Source: Methylococcaceae bacterium UBA6146 (GTDB lineage Bacteria; Pseudomonadota; Gammaproteobacteria; Methylococcales; Methylomonadaceae). Taken from it: 64,000 nucleotides of DNA. The translations under genes were made by a program, and so were the position numbers. The notes under the pieces are model-generated. The model did not search any database. It saw only the letters and a program-made list of their open reading frames with translations, and was not told where the DNA came from. The stretch spans positions 336,155-400,154 of the forward strand of contig DIUY01000011.1 in the NCBI GenBank assembly GCA_002422395.1, given 5' to 3'. Below, in pieces: positions 9,026 to 18,913 of this stretch (position 1 is the stretch's first letter; every line of letters begins with the position of its first letter).

Positions 9026-11863
9026 ATGGAAAAAACCTACTCACCTCATTCAATTGAACAACGCTGGTATCAGACTTGGGAAGAGAACGGCTATTTTGCC
9101 GCCAATCCGGAAGGCGAATCCTATTGCATCATGATCCCGCCGCCCAATGTCACAGGCAGCCTGCACATGGGGCATGCGTTTCAGGACACCATTATGGACG
9201 CGTTGATCCGCTATCACCGCATGAAAGGTTGCAGCACGTTATGGCAAGCCGGAACAGACCACGCAGGGATTGCCACGCAAATGGTCGTTGAGCGGTTATG
9301 TAATGCCGAAGGTAAAACCCGCCACGATTATGGCCGCGAAAAATTCATTGAAAAAGTTTGGCAATGGAAAGAAGAGTCGGGCGGGACGATCACCCGCCAA
9401 TTGCGGCGCATGGGTTCGTCACTTGACTGGTCGCGTGAGCGCTTCACGATGGACGAAGGCATGTCGGATGCCGTGCAGGAAGTGTTTATCCGTTTGTACG
9501 AAGAAGGCCTGATTTACCGGGGCAAACGGTTGGTCAATTGGGACCCCGTTTTGCATACCGCCGTATCCGATTTGGAAGTGTTGTCTGAAGAGGAAAACGG
9601 CTCGATGTGGCATATCCGTTACCCATTGTCGAATGGCCAAGGTCATTTGATAGTCGCAACGACCCGTCCAGAAACCTTGCTGGGTGATGCGGCGGTGGCG
9701 ATACATCCCAACGATGAGCGTTATAAACATTTACTGGGTGAATTCGTTGATTTGCCGTTGACAGGGCGTCGTATCCCGATTATTGCGGATGAATATGTTG
9801 ATCCCGAATTTGGCACCGGTTGTGTCAAAATCACCCCCGCCCATGATTTTAATGATTATGAAGTCTGGACGCGTCACCGCCATAACTCAGTCATTCAAGA
9901 CTTGCCACATGGCGGCTTGATTAATATTTTCACCGTGGATGCCAGTGTCGGCGCAGATGCGTTAATTCCCCAACAGTATCAAGGGCTAGACCGCTTCGTG
10001 GCACGTAAGCAGCTGATTGCCGACTTGGATGCGCAAGGCTTGCTGGAAAAAATCGCCGACCATAAGCTGATGGTGCCGCGCGGTGACCGTACCGGCGCAG
10101 TTATCGAACCGCTATTGACCGATCAGTGGTATGTAAAAATTGCACCGCTGGCAGAACCGGCGATTGCCGCCGTTGAAAACGGTGACATTAAATTTGTGCC
10201 CGACAATTGGAAAAACACTTACTTTGAATGGATGCGCAATATCCAAGACTGGTGTATCTCGCGGCAAATCTGGTGGGGACATCGGATTCCGGCATGGTAT
10301 GACGACAAGGGCAACATTTATGTCGGCCGTTCCGAACAGGCGATACGTGAGTTGCACAAGCTGCCGCAAGACTATCCGCTGCAACAGGATGAAGATGTTT
10401 TGGACACTTGGTTTTCTTCAGCTTTATGGCCATTTTCAACCCTTGGCTGGCCGGAGCAAACACCGGAACTGGCGAAACATTATCCGACGAGCGTGCTGGT
10501 CACTGGCTTTGACATCATTTTCTTCTGGGTGGCGCGGATGATTATGATGGGGCTGAAGTTCCAAGGCGAAGTGCCGTTTAAGGAAGTTTATATCCACGGA
10601 CTGGTGCGTGATGCCGAAGGGCAAAAAATGTCCAAATCCAAAGGCAACGTGCTAGACCCCATTGATATTATTGATGGCATCGAGTTGGATGCGTTAGTTG
10701 AAAAACGCACGGCGGGCATGATGCAACCCCATTTGGCGAAAAAAATCGAGCAGGCGACCCGCAAACAATTTCCCGATGGTATCCAGTCTTACGGCACCGA
10801 TGCGTTACGTTTTACCTTTGCCTCGCTGGCGTCTACGGGGCGTGATATCCGTTTTGATCTGGCGCGTACCGAAGGTTACCGTAATTTTTGCAACAAGCTC
10901 TGGAACGCCGCACGTTACGTGCTGATGAACACCGAGGGGCAAGATAACGGTTTGGCCGGTGCGGACTGCACTTACACCCAAGCAGACCGCTGGATTACCG
11001 CCCGTTTGCATCAAGTCACGGCAGTGACCTGCCATGCCATTGATAATTATCGCTTTGATCTGGCAGCACAAGCATTGTATGACTTCACTTGGAACGAATA
11101 CTGTGATTGGTATCTGGAATTGGCAAAAATCTCATTGCAAGCCGATGTCGCCAAGGATGGTGTGTTTGCCGAAAACTTGCCGGGAGCGAATGCGGCTGCG
11201 CAGCGTGGCACACGCCGGACATTATTGACAGTTCTGGAAACTGTATTACGTCTGGCGCATCCGGTTATGCCATTCATCACCGAAGAAATTTGGCAACGGG
11301 TTGCCGGACTCTTGGGCATTGAGGGCGACACCATCATGTTGCAGCCTTACCCAGGGGTTGATGAAGCGCAGTTTGATGATGATGCAATTAACGAAATCAA
11401 CTGGGTTATGAGTTTCATTTTAGGTGTGCGCAGAATTCGCGGCGAAATGAATATCGCTCCAGGAAAACCGTTGCCGGTATTGTTGCAAAACGGCTCATTG
11501 ACTGATCGGCATTATGCCGAAAACAATCGGCTTTACTTACAAAAACTGGGTCGGTTGGCAACATTGGCGTGGTTGGCTGATGCCGATTCTGCCCCAGAAT
11601 CAGCCATTGCCTTGGTCGGCGACATGAAAATTCTGATTCCAATGGCAGGATTAATAGATAAGCAAGCGGAATTGGTGCGGTTGGAGAAGGAAATAAATAG
11701 AATTAATAATGACTTGCCTAGAGTTGAGGGGAAATTGAATAATCCGGCGTTTGTAGATAAGGCCCCCCCCGAAGTCATTGAAAAAGAACAGGCCAAACTG
11801 GCGGAAATGTGTTCAATGCTGGCTAATCTTGAACAACAACACGCTAAAATCAGTGCGTTGTAG
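9026..11863 (+). CDS. valS: Valyl-tRNA synthetase
   Basis: 945-residue class I synthetase that charges tRNA-Val. Seen: the HIGH-equivalent HMGH at residues 47-50 inside PPNVTGSLHMGHAF, an editing domain with TTRPETLLGD, KMSKS at 534-538, the anticodon-binding domain, and a C-terminal coiled-coil arm (LVRLEKEINRINNDL ... KEQAKLAEM). Length and order are normal for the family. ATG 9026 lies 67 nt after holC, with GAGTAA upstream. Confidence 0.97.
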   Translation: MEKTYSPHSIEQRWYQTWEENGYFAANPEGESYCIMIPPPNVTGSLHMGHAFQDTIMDALIRYHRMKGCSTLWQAGTDHAGIATQMVVERLCNAEGKTRHDYGREKFIEKVWQWKEESGGTITRQLRRMGSSLDWSRERFTMDEGMSDAVQEVFIRLYEEGLIYRGKRLVNWDPVLHTAVSDLEVLSEEENGSMWHIRYPLSNGQGHLIVATTRPETLLGDAAVAIHPNDERYKHLLGEFVDLPLTGRRIPIIADEYVDPEFGTGCVKITPAHDFNDYEVWTRHRHNSVIQDLPHGGLINIFTVDASVGADALIPQQYQGLDRFVARKQLIADLDAQGLLEKIADHKLMVPRGDRTGAVIEPLLTDQWYVKIAPLAEPAIAAVENGDIKFVPDNWKNTYFEWMRNIQDWCISRQIWWGHRIPAWYDDKGNIYVGRSEQAIRELHKLPQDYPLQQDEDVLDTWFSSALWPFSTLGWPEQTPELAKHYPTSVLVTGFDIIFFWVARMIMMGLKFQGEVPFKEVYIHGLVRDAEGQKMSKSKGNVLDPIDIIDGIELDALVEKRTAGMMQPHLAKKIEQATRKQFPDGIQSYGTDALRFTFASLASTGRDIRFDLARTEGYRNFCNKLWNAARYVLMNTEGQDNGLAGADCTYTQADRWITARLHQVTAVTCHAIDNYRFDLAAQALYDFTWNEYCDWYLELAKISLQADVAKDGVFAENLPGANAAAQRGTRRTLLTVLETVLRLAHPVMPFITEEIWQRVAGLLGIEGDTIMLQPYPGVDEAQFDDDAINEINWVMSFILGVRRIRGEMNIAPGKPLPVLLQNGSLTDRHYAENNRLYLQKLGRLATLAWLADADSAPESAIALVGDMKILIPMAGLIDKQAELVRLEKEINRINNDLPRVEGKLNNPAFVDKAPPEVIEKEQAKLAEMCSMLANLEQQHAKISAL

Positions 11864-11867
11864 CACT

Positions 11868-11909
11868 GACGCAAGACAAATGAATCGGTGGGGGGAGTTG
11901 TCTTGCGTC
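11868..11909 (+). terminator. 12-bp perfect hairpin after valS
   Basis: GACGCAAGACAA (11868-11879) is perfectly complementary to TTGTCTTGCGTC (11898-11909), around an 18-nt loop. It starts 4 nt after the valS stop. The T-run is poor, so it may be a weak terminator or a 3'-end stabiliser. Confidence 0.6.
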
Positions 11910-11981
11910 TAAGTTTATTGGACAAAGTTCTTATTTCATCTATATTTCGTTAATGGAACTGACTCGGATAATCAATTAATA

Positions 11982-13691
11982 ATGGCAACTGTTTCAACGG
12001 ATTTAAAATTAAGTGGTCTTACTAAGCTACTAATGGAAGAGGGCGGGCTCAGTGAAAACGATATTCAGATTCATATTAATGAAGCCAAGCAAAATAAAAT
12101 ACCGTTAATAACGCAGCTTGTTGACAGCAAGCTTGTCAATAGTAAAGCCGTTGCAGTGAAGGCATCCATTGAATTTGGCCTGCCTGTTTTTGACCTTAAC
12201 GCTATCGATTGGCGTAGTTTGCCGATTAGCTTTGTTACAGAGCAGTTGATGCGTAAACACCATGTGTTGCCGCTGTTCGTCCGTGGCAAAACGCTGTTTA
12301 TCGCCCTCTCTGACCCGACCAGTTATCAAGTGGTTGAGGATATTAAGTTTCAGAGTTTGTTGCGGCCAGAAATTATTTTGGTTGAAGAAGACAAGCTTTC
12401 TAAAGCTATTGAGGCGGCTTTAGAAGTGCCTGACACGAGCATGATGGATTTGCTGGATGAAGATCTGGAAAATCTGAGTGTTGCCAACCCTGATGACAGC
12501 GTTGTCGTTGATGGCCAAGCCGGCACCGATGAGGCGCCGGTGGTGCGTTTTGTCAATAAAATTTTGCTTGATGCGATCAAAAAAGGCGTGTCCGATATCC
12601 ACATGGAGCCTTATGAAAAAAACTTCCGTATCCGTTATCGGCAAGACGGTATGCTTTATGCTGTGGCCAGTCCCCCTTCCAATATAGCGACCCGTATTAT
12701 TTCCCGCGTTAAGGTGATGTCCAGGATGGATATAGCCGAGCGCCGGATCCCGCAGGACGGGCGTATCAAACTGGCGCTCTCTAAAACCCGGGCGATTGAT
12801 TTTCGTGTCAACACCTGTCCTACGTTGTTTGGCGAAAAAGTCGTAATGCGTATTTTAGACCCTACCGCCGCGCAAATGGGCATTGAAAAGCTGGGGTTTG
12901 AGCCTGAGCAGCAGGAGCTTTTCTTGAAGGCGATCAATAAGCCTTATGGCTTGGTGTTGGTGACAGGCCCTACGGGTAGCGGTAAGACGGTTTCGCTCTA
13001 TACTGGGCTGAATATACTTAACAGTATTGAACGCAATATTTCCACCGCTGAAGACCCTGTTGAAATCACCGTGGAAGGGATTAATCAGGTCAACGTTAAT
13101 GTTAAAGCGGGCCTGACATTCGCCAACGCGTTACGGGCTTTTTTGCGCCAAGATCCCGATGTCATCATGGTGGGCGAGATCCGTGATTTAGAAACCGCAG
13201 ATATTGCCGTTAAAGCGGCGCAGACAGGCCATTTAGTGTTATCAACCTTACATACCAATGACGCCCCGCAAACCTTAAACCGGCTGATGCAAATGGGGGT
13301 GGCGCCCTTTAATATTGTTTCGGCGGTCAACTTAATCATGGCGCAGCGGTTGGCCCGGCGCTTGTGTGAACATTGTAAGGTGCCGGTAAAATACCCGGAC
13401 AAGGTGCTTATTTCCGCCGGCTTTAGAGAAGATGAACTGGCATCTCTGGAAATATTCCGGGCGGTCGGTTGTGAGCGGTGCACTAACGGCTACAAGGGGC
13501 GGGTCGGGATCTATCAGGTGATGACGTTGAGCGAAAAAATGTGCCAAATGATACTTGAAGGCGGCAATGCCTTGCAATTGACGCATCTCGCTAAAGCTGA
13601 AGGCATTAATGATTTACGTGCCTCGGGGTTAAATAAAGTCCGTATAGGTGTCACTAGCCTGGAAGAAGTTGACAGGGTAACTAAGGAATAA
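11982..13691 (+). CDS. pilB: Type IV pilus assembly ATPase PilB
   Basis: 569-residue hexameric ATPase powering pilin polymerisation. Seen: an N-terminal GSPII_E domain, Walker A GPTGSGKT at residues 329-336, Asp box, Walker B DVIMVGEIRDLETA, the His box TGHLVLSTLHTND, and a C-terminal tetracysteine zinc site (CEHC ... CERC). It heads pilB-pilC-pilD, with the pilC start 2 nt after its stop. Confidence 0.95.
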   Translation: MATVSTDLKLSGLTKLLMEEGGLSENDIQIHINEAKQNKIPLITQLVDSKLVNSKAVAVKASIEFGLPVFDLNAIDWRSLPISFVTEQLMRKHHVLPLFVRGKTLFIALSDPTSYQVVEDIKFQSLLRPEIILVEEDKLSKAIEAALEVPDTSMMDLLDEDLENLSVANPDDSVVVDGQAGTDEAPVVRFVNKILLDAIKKGVSDIHMEPYEKNFRIRYRQDGMLYAVASPPSNIATRIISRVKVMSRMDIAERRIPQDGRIKLALSKTRAIDFRVNTCPTLFGEKVVMRILDPTAAQMGIEKLGFEPEQQELFLKAINKPYGLVLVTGPTGSGKTVSLYTGLNILNSIERNISTAEDPVEITVEGINQVNVNVKAGLTFANALRAFLRQDPDVIMVGEIRDLETADIAVKAAQTGHLVLSTLHTNDAPQTLNRLMQMGVAPFNIVSAVNLIMAQRLARRLCEHCKVPVKYPDKVLISAGFREDELASLEIFRAVGCERCTNGYKGRVGIYQVMTLSEKMCQMILEGGNALQLTHLAKAEGINDLRASGLNKVRIGVTSLEEVDRVTKE

Positions 13692-13693
13692 CG

Positions 13694-14911
13694 ATGGCAA
13701 ATAACGCTGAAAAAATTGATTTTATCTGGACAGGGACGGATAAAAGCAGGAAAAAAATCAAGGGTGAAATCACCTCCCGATCTGAAACAATAGCAAAAGT
13801 TGAGCTGAGGCAGCAAGGCTATCGCGTCACCAATATTAAACCTAAACCTAAGCCTTTGTTTAGCGCACGGGTAAAACCCATCACCCCTGGGGATATTGCC
13901 GTTTTTTCCAGACAATTGGCGACCATGCTGGCTTCCGGTATCCCATTGGTGCAGGCGGTTGATATTGTCGGTAGAGGCCATGAGAATCCCAGCATGCAAA
14001 AATTGTTGATGAGCATTAAAACTGATATTGAAGGCGGTGAAACGTTTTCGGAAGCGCTCAAAAAAAATCCTGTATATTTTGATGACTTATTCTGCAACTT
14101 GGTCGAGGCGGGCGAACAGGCAGGGGTATTAGAAACGCTGCTGGACAAGATCGCCACCTATAAAGAAAAAACTGAGTCGATGAAGAAGAAAATCAAAAAG
14201 GCGTTGACGTATCCGATTGCGGTTGTTGCAGTTGCGGTGATTGTTACAGCAATCCTGTTGATTTTTGTGGTGCCGGTGTTTGAGGATTTGTTCAAAAGTT
14301 TTGGCGCCGATTTGCCGTCCTTCACAAAAATGGTTATTGCGATGTCCGAATGGGTGCAGGTGTATTGGTGGATGGTTATTGGTGGTGTGGTGGCGTTTGT
14401 GTATACGTTCAGTTATTTCAAAAAACGTTCAAAAGCATTTAACCATTTTCTTGATAAAATGTTGCTTCGATTGCCTATAGTGGGCCTCATTGTTAACAAA
14501 TCCGCCATTGCCCGTTTTGCCCGGACGCTGTCAACCATGTCCGCAGCTGGTGTCCCATTGGTTGAAGCGCTGCGTTCTGTGGCCGGCGCTTGCGGCAACA
14601 TCATTTATGAAGAAGCGGTATTAAAAATGCGTGAAGACGTGGCGAACGGGCAACGGTTGCAGTTTGCCATGCAGCAGGTCAATCTGTGGCCGCATATGGT
14701 GCAACAAATGGTTGCTATCGGCGAAGAAGCCGGTTCCATGGATGCCATGCTGTCTAAAGTCGCCGACTTTTTTGAAGAAGAAGTGGATAACTTGGTCGAT
14801 AACCTAAGCAGCTTAATGGAGCCTATGATTATGGTGATATTAGGGTCATTAGTGGGCGGTTTGGTTGTCGCAATGTACTTGCCTATCTTTAAGATGGGTT
14901 CGGCCATCTAA
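13694..14911 (+). CDS. pilC: Type IV pilus inner-membrane platform protein PilC
   Basis: 405-residue polytopic protein with two repeated T2SSF domains, each beginning FSRQLATMLASGIPLVQA or FARTLSTMSAAGVPLVEA. Three or four membrane helices are visible, including the last one before KMGSAI. It is the platform that couples PilB and the retraction ATPases to pilin movement. Ribosome site AAGGA lies just before the ATG. Confidence 0.94.
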   Translation: MANNAEKIDFIWTGTDKSRKKIKGEITSRSETIAKVELRQQGYRVTNIKPKPKPLFSARVKPITPGDIAVFSRQLATMLASGIPLVQAVDIVGRGHENPSMQKLLMSIKTDIEGGETFSEALKKNPVYFDDLFCNLVEAGEQAGVLETLLDKIATYKEKTESMKKKIKKALTYPIAVVAVAVIVTAILLIFVVPVFEDLFKSFGADLPSFTKMVIAMSEWVQVYWWMVIGGVVAFVYTFSYFKKRSKAFNHFLDKMLLRLPIVGLIVNKSAIARFARTLSTMSAAGVPLVEALRSVAGACGNIIYEEAVLKMREDVANGQRLQFAMQQVNLWPHMVQQMVAIGEEAGSMDAMLSKVADFFEEEVDNLVDNLSSLMEPMIMVILGSLVGGLVVAMYLPIFKMGSAI

Positions 14912-14997
14912 ATGGTGCGGATTTACTCACGGTTTTTTAAGCATTTCCCGCCTCTTTGTAGAGCAAGTAGGCCATAAACTTTTTACTTAGATAACCC

Positions 14998-15882
14998 ATG
15001 CAACAGTTTGATATTTTTCTTTATTCACCTGCGCTCTGCACAATATTTGCAGGGTTTGTCGGTTTGCTGGTGGGCAGCTTCCTTAATGTGGTGATTTATA
15101 GGTTGCCGGTCATGATGCAGCGCGGTTGGCGTAGGGACTGTATTGAGTATCTGGGGCTGGATGCACAGACGTATGGTTTGTCTGGGCAAGATGGGGTTTT
15201 TAACCTCGTTTTGCCATTGTCCCGTTGCCCAAATTGCCGTGCCCCGATCAAGCCCTATCAAAATATTCCGGTGGTAAGTTATGTTTTGCTTAAAGGCCAG
15301 TGTGCCGCTTGCCAAGCGCCTATTCCTTTACGTTATCCGCTGGTAGAAGCCTTTACTGGTTTGGCATCGGCGCTAGTCGCATGGCATTTTGGCTATAGTG
15401 CGCTAACGGCGTTCGCATTGTTGCTGACCTGGTCGTTGATAGCGTTAAGCTTTATTGATATAGACCATCAGCTGTTACCTGACTCGATAATCCTGCCGCT
15501 GATGTGGCTGGGTTTATTGTTAAGTTTGTCAGGATTATTTACCGATGCCCATGCGAGTATTATCGGTGCGGCTGCCGGTTATCTGGTGCTTTGGAGTGTT
15601 TATCACCTGTTCAAGTTGCTGACCGGCAAAGAAGGCATGGGCTATGGTGATTTTAAACTGCTTGCCTTGCTGGGCGCTTGGTTAGGCTGGCAGTATTTGC
15701 CGATGATTATTTTATTGTCTTCATTGGTGGGGGCAGTATTTGGCACGCTGATGATTGTGCTAAGCAGACAGGACCGTAACAAGCCGATTCCGTTCGGCCC
15801 TTATTTGGCTGCGGCTGGCTGGATCGCCCTGTTATGGGGAAAAGAAATTAACCAACTGTATTTAAGCACGGCAGGCCTTTAG
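14998..15882 (+). CDS. pilD: Prepilin peptidase / N-methyltransferase PilD
   Basis: 294-residue A24 membrane aspartyl protease that cleaves and N-methylates prepilins. Seen: LLVGSFLNVVIYRLP at the N-terminus, two CxxC zinc pairs (CPNC and CAAC), the catalytic aspartates in FIDIDHQLLPD and the GMGYGDFKLLA motif, and eight or so membrane helices. It is followed 4 nt later by coaE, the order known from Pseudomonas. Confidence 0.94.
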   Translation: MQQFDIFLYSPALCTIFAGFVGLLVGSFLNVVIYRLPVMMQRGWRRDCIEYLGLDAQTYGLSGQDGVFNLVLPLSRCPNCRAPIKPYQNIPVVSYVLLKGQCAACQAPIPLRYPLVEAFTGLASALVAWHFGYSALTAFALLLTWSLIALSFIDIDHQLLPDSIILPLMWLGLLLSLSGLFTDAHASIIGAAAGYLVLWSVYHLFKLLTGKEGMGYGDFKLLALLGAWLGWQYLPMIILLSSLVGAVFGTLMIVLSRQDRNKPIPFGPYLAAAGWIALLWGKEINQLYLSTAGL

Positions 15883-15886
15883 ATTT

Positions 15887-16495
15887 GTGCTTAAAATTGG
15901 CCTGACGGGCGGTATAGGTTGCGGTAAAAGCACAGTGTCTGCTATTTTTGCGGAGCTTGCCGTGCCCGTTATTGATGCCGATACTATCAGCCATGATCTC
16001 GTTGCCCCTGGACGCCCCGCATTAGTCTTGATACAAGACGTTTTTGGCGCGGATGTCATAACATCAGATGGCACATTGGACAGGGCAAAACTTAGGGGAA
16101 TTGTTTTTGCTGATCCCCAAGCTAAAAAAAACCTCGAAGCCATTTTGCATCCGCTGATTTATCAGGCCATACAAACACAGCTTGAACAACTCCATAGCGC
16201 TTATTGCCTAATTGTTATCCCGTTGCTATTTGAAACTAACATGACCCATTGGGTTGACCGGATACTGGTGGTTGACTGCCCCGTTGAGCAACAGATAGCC
16301 CGCGTGGTAGGGCGGGACAAGCTGACAGTGGAGCAGGTGCAGGCTATCATCAATAGTCAAGTGCCGCGTAGCGTAAGATTGGCCGACGCTGATGATGTTA
16401 TCGCAAACATGCAAATAACGGACAACCTTGCAGAACAGGTTAAAAAACTGCACAATTTATACATTTCATTAAGCCATCACTATTATCAGGATTAA
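15887..16495 (+). CDS. coaE: Dephospho-CoA kinase
   Basis: 202-residue P-loop kinase for the last step of coenzyme A synthesis. The P-loop GGIGCGKST is at residues 8-16, with DADTISHDLV and the lid/core segment PLLFETNMTHWVD. The start is GTG at 15887, the only start that keeps the conserved N-terminus MLKIGLTGG, and it lies 4 nt after pilD. Confidence 0.94.
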   Translation: MLKIGLTGGIGCGKSTVSAIFAELAVPVIDADTISHDLVAPGRPALVLIQDVFGADVITSDGTLDRAKLRGIVFADPQAKKNLEAILHPLIYQAIQTQLEQLHSAYCLIVIPLLFETNMTHWVDRILVVDCPVEQQIARVVGRDKLTVEQVQAIINSQVPRSVRLADADDVIANMQITDNLAEQVKKLHNLYISLSHHYYQD

Positions 16496-16496
16496 C

Positions 16497-17276
16497 TTGT
16501 CTGTGACCACTGCCGCCATTACTTATGAATTCCCGCTCAATGAACGCATCCGAGTTTTCATAAGGCTCGAACAATTGTTTCAACAATTTAGCCATTTCTC
16601 AACAGGTGGCACTGTTGCCGACAAACGTGCGGCGATTATCGTCTTGCTGGACATTATGTCCATTTTTAGACGTAATGATCTAAAATCAGAAATTTTAAAA
16701 GAACTTGACCGTAATGCAAAAACACTTAATAAAATCGCCAAAAACCAGGATGTTGATGGCGATAAGCTGCAAGACCTCCTTGTGGAATTAGCCTTGATAA
16801 GTAAAAAGCTTTATGCGCTGACCGGCAAAGTCGGCATTAATGTTATGGAAAGTGATTTGTTCCAAAGCATAGCCCAGCGCAGTTCTATCCCAGGCGGCAC
16901 CTGTTCGTTTGATTTGCCGGAATACCATTATTGGCTAGAGCAAGACGAGGCGGTGCGCATTAAGGACTTGGAGTTATGGAGCAGTCCATTTAAAGACATA
17001 CGTACCGCCATTGATCTTATCCTTAATTTGATCCGCAACAGCACTGCGCCAACCGAAGAGCTGGCTGACGCAGGCTTCTACCAATTTTCCTTGGACCGCA
17101 GCCAGCCCTACCAACTGCTTAAAGTCAGTGTCGATAAAAGTATTTCCTGTTTTGCAGAAATTAGCGGCGGCAAGCACCGCTGCACTATCCGCTTTATGAC
17201 GCCGGCCACGGCGGGAAACCGATCCATACAAAGCCCTGATGACATTCCGTTTGCATTGACCTGTTGCACTTTTTGA
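16497..17276 (+). CDS. zapD: Cell division protein ZapD (YacF family)
   Basis: 259-residue FtsZ-crosslinking protein. Seen: the family N-terminus YEFPLNERIRVFIRLE and the central helical part with LILNLIRNS. The start codon is probably TTG at 16497, 1 nt after the coaE stop; GTG at 16503 is an alternative and cannot be excluded. Its stop overlaps the yacG start (TGATG). Confidence 0.9.
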   Translation: MSVTTAAITYEFPLNERIRVFIRLEQLFQQFSHFSTGGTVADKRAAIIVLLDIMSIFRRNDLKSEILKELDRNAKTLNKIAKNQDVDGDKLQDLLVELALISKKLYALTGKVGINVMESDLFQSIAQRSSIPGGTCSFDLPEYHYWLEQDEAVRIKDLELWSSPFKDIRTAIDLILNLIRNSTAPTEELADAGFYQFSLDRSQPYQLLKVSVDKSISCFAEISGGKHRCTIRFMTPATAGNRSIQSPDDIPFALTCCTF

Positions 17277-17476
17277 TGTTGTCAGCTAATCCGCCCACAT
17301 TAGTAAAATGCCCTACCTGTAAACGCATAGTGCCCTGGACACCAGAACAATTGTTTAAACCGTTTTGCTCAGAGCGTTGCAAACTGATTGATCTGGGCGA
17401 ATGGGTGATGGAAGAAAAAAAGATTCCGGGCGAGCCGCTTATCGAAAATGAGGACAATGAACCGTTTTGGCAATAG
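17276..17476 (+). CDS. yacG: DNA gyrase inhibitor YacG
   Basis: 66-residue zinc-ribbon protein, with CPTC and CSERC as zinc ligands and the family tail DLGEWVMEE. E. coli YacG binds GyrB. The ATG overlaps the last base of the zapD stop, so translational coupling is likely. This is the last gene of pilBCD-coaE-zapD-yacG. Confidence 0.92.
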   Translation: MLSANPPTLVKCPTCKRIVPWTPEQLFKPFCSERCKLIDLGEWVMEEKKIPGEPLIENEDNEPFWQ

Positions 17477-17521
17477 TCCGTTAATTTTCTTAGGTGGTGG
17501 TAAAAATGGTAATGATATTTT

Positions 17522-17550
17522 GGAATCAAAAAACATGTTTTTTTGACTCC
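17522..17550. terminator. Bidirectional-type hairpin between convergent genes
   Basis: GGAATCAAAAAACA pairs with TGTTTTTTTGACTCC; the A/T-rich arms supply a T-tract in both directions. It separates yacG (+) from the Nudix-ThiE gene (-). A second palindrome, CTTTTCTT-AATC-AAGAAAAG at 17585-17604, overlaps the 3' end of the minus-strand gene. Confidence 0.6.
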
Positions 17551-17590
17551 GCTGTCACTTAAGCATTTGAATGTTTAGCACTACCTTTTC

Positions 17591-18547
17591 TTAATCAAGA
17601 AAAGCCCTGATTGCAGCAATTCCTTGTCCGCCAGCAAACCGGGCCGTTTTTAAATGCGCCAATTGCATTCCCCCTAGCGCATAAACCGGCAGGTTGGCCT
17701 GGGCAACCAGTTCGGTGAATTGCTGCCAGCCTAATCCCGTTACCCCAGGGTGTGTTTGCGTTGCCAATACCGGCGCCAGCACCGCAAAATCGGCCCCGAT
17801 TTTTTCCGCATGCTGCAAGTCAGCCAGATTATGGCAAGAGGCGGCAAGCCATCGGCAGTTTTCCGGACGTTTATGGGTGGCCAATAAATCCCGGCTGGTT
17901 AAATGGATGCCATCAACATGCGCATCGACGCAAGCAACCGCCGAATTCATTAACAGCAAGGCGCCGTATTGGCGGCACAATGGATAGGCGGCTTCTATAA
18001 AGCGGCCAACCGCTTCCCCCGATAAATTTTTTAGTCGCGCCTGTACCAGCGTAATGCCTTTAGCCAAAATTTTTTGCAAATTTATCAATAGCATTGGCTC
18101 GTCAGCCATATCAAGAATGGCATAACAAGAAGGCAGTTGCGCGGCCGCTATAATTGGCCGGTTGGCTTTTGGGAAGGCATAATGTGCCAATTCATTTGCC
18201 GCAACCCACTTGAACGCCTGTCCTTCGCAGCTTTTGGCGTGGCCGGCAAACTGGTCCACTAGAAAAACCTTCAGCTCCACCGCCAGGCCGGGGTATTGAT
18301 GATTGATGGTTATCAGCGGTGTTGACGCCATAACCGTGATGTCGAGTTCCTCCCTGAGTTCACGCTGAAGAGCCTGTCCAGCGGTTTCCCCCTCTTCAAT
18401 TTTACCGCCTGGAAATTCCCATAATCCGCCCTGATGCGCGGCTTCATCACGCAACGAAATAAGCACTTGATCCGCAGAGTTTTTTACTACCCCAACAGCA
18501 ACTTGTAAGGGTTTTTGCTGGGTGCAAGGTGTTTTTTGTGTGGTCAT
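17591..18547 (-). CDS. Nudix hydrolase fused to a thiamine-phosphate-synthase-like domain
   Basis: 318 residues. The N-terminal half is a MutT-type Nudix hydrolase, with GGKIEEGETAGQALQRELRE and the EE pair of the Nudix box at about residues 45-67. The C-terminal half (about 140-318) is a ThiE/TenI TIM-barrel (ITLVQARLKN, GIHLTSRDLL, LAPVLATQTHPG, YALGGM). The same fusion is known in other Gammaproteobacteria, often annotated MutT; it presumably removes oxidised nucleotides, while the role of the ThiE-like part is unproven. ATG 18547 gives the normal Nudix start; the frame is open 165 nt further upstream into repeat sequence. No thiamine genes lie nearby. Confidence 0.85.
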   Translation of the reverse strand: MTTQKTPCTQQKPLQVAVGVVKNSADQVLISLRDEAAHQGGLWEFPGGKIEEGETAGQALQRELREELDITVMASTPLITINHQYPGLAVELKVFLVDQFAGHAKSCEGQAFKWVAANELAHYAFPKANRPIIAAAQLPSCYAILDMADEPMLLINLQKILAKGITLVQARLKNLSGEAVGRFIEAAYPLCRQYGALLLMNSAVACVDAHVDGIHLTSRDLLATHKRPENCRWLAASCHNLADLQHAEKIGADFAVLAPVLATQTHPGVTGLGWQQFTELVAQANLPVYALGGMQLAHLKTARFAGGQGIAAIRAFLD

Positions 18548-18622
18548 GGGTAGTCTAAAAAGCGTCAGTGGCATTAATAATGAAGCGAGACCCGCAAATA
18601 AATAAGTAAAATTAAGTGCATA

Positions 18623-18749
18623 CTCCAAAGTTTTAGGGCTGCGGCTGCCCGTCCTTACTTGCGCCCCATAAAACTTGTGTAGATACCTATGCCTAGAAGG
18701 TGAAGGACGCACGGTCGATTTGTACCGAAAAACTTATTCATAATCACTT
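18623..18749. repeat. Dispersed palindromic repeat, copy A (split form)
   Basis: The left part 18623-18651 (CTCCAAAGTTTTAGGGCTGC...) matches copy D at 29990-30018 at 26 of 29 positions. The right part 18722-18749 (GTACCGAAAAACTTATTCAT...) matches copy B at 21372-21399 at 26 of 28. The palindrome arms GTCCTT (near 18650) and AAGGACG (near 18703) are separated by about 45 nt, unlike in B and C. The rest of 18750-18913 shows no gene; it is the upstream region of the Lon-like gene. Confidence 0.6.
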
Positions 18750-18913
18750 GCGGGTTTTCTCTTTCGGTAACGCCGTTTTGGCATTAGTTTTTATGTGGCC
18801 GGGCTTGTGAACAAACTTCCGATAACGGTTGCTGTTCCTTCTGCCACTGTATTATCGAAACACGGTGCTAATGGTGGTAATATTAACGGTTTTATTATTA
18901 TCCGGTTGTTATT

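Noticed and set aside
11868..11909. Attenuator or T-box for valS
   Set aside because: It lies after the valS stop, not before the gene, so a 3' hairpin or terminator is the sensible reading.
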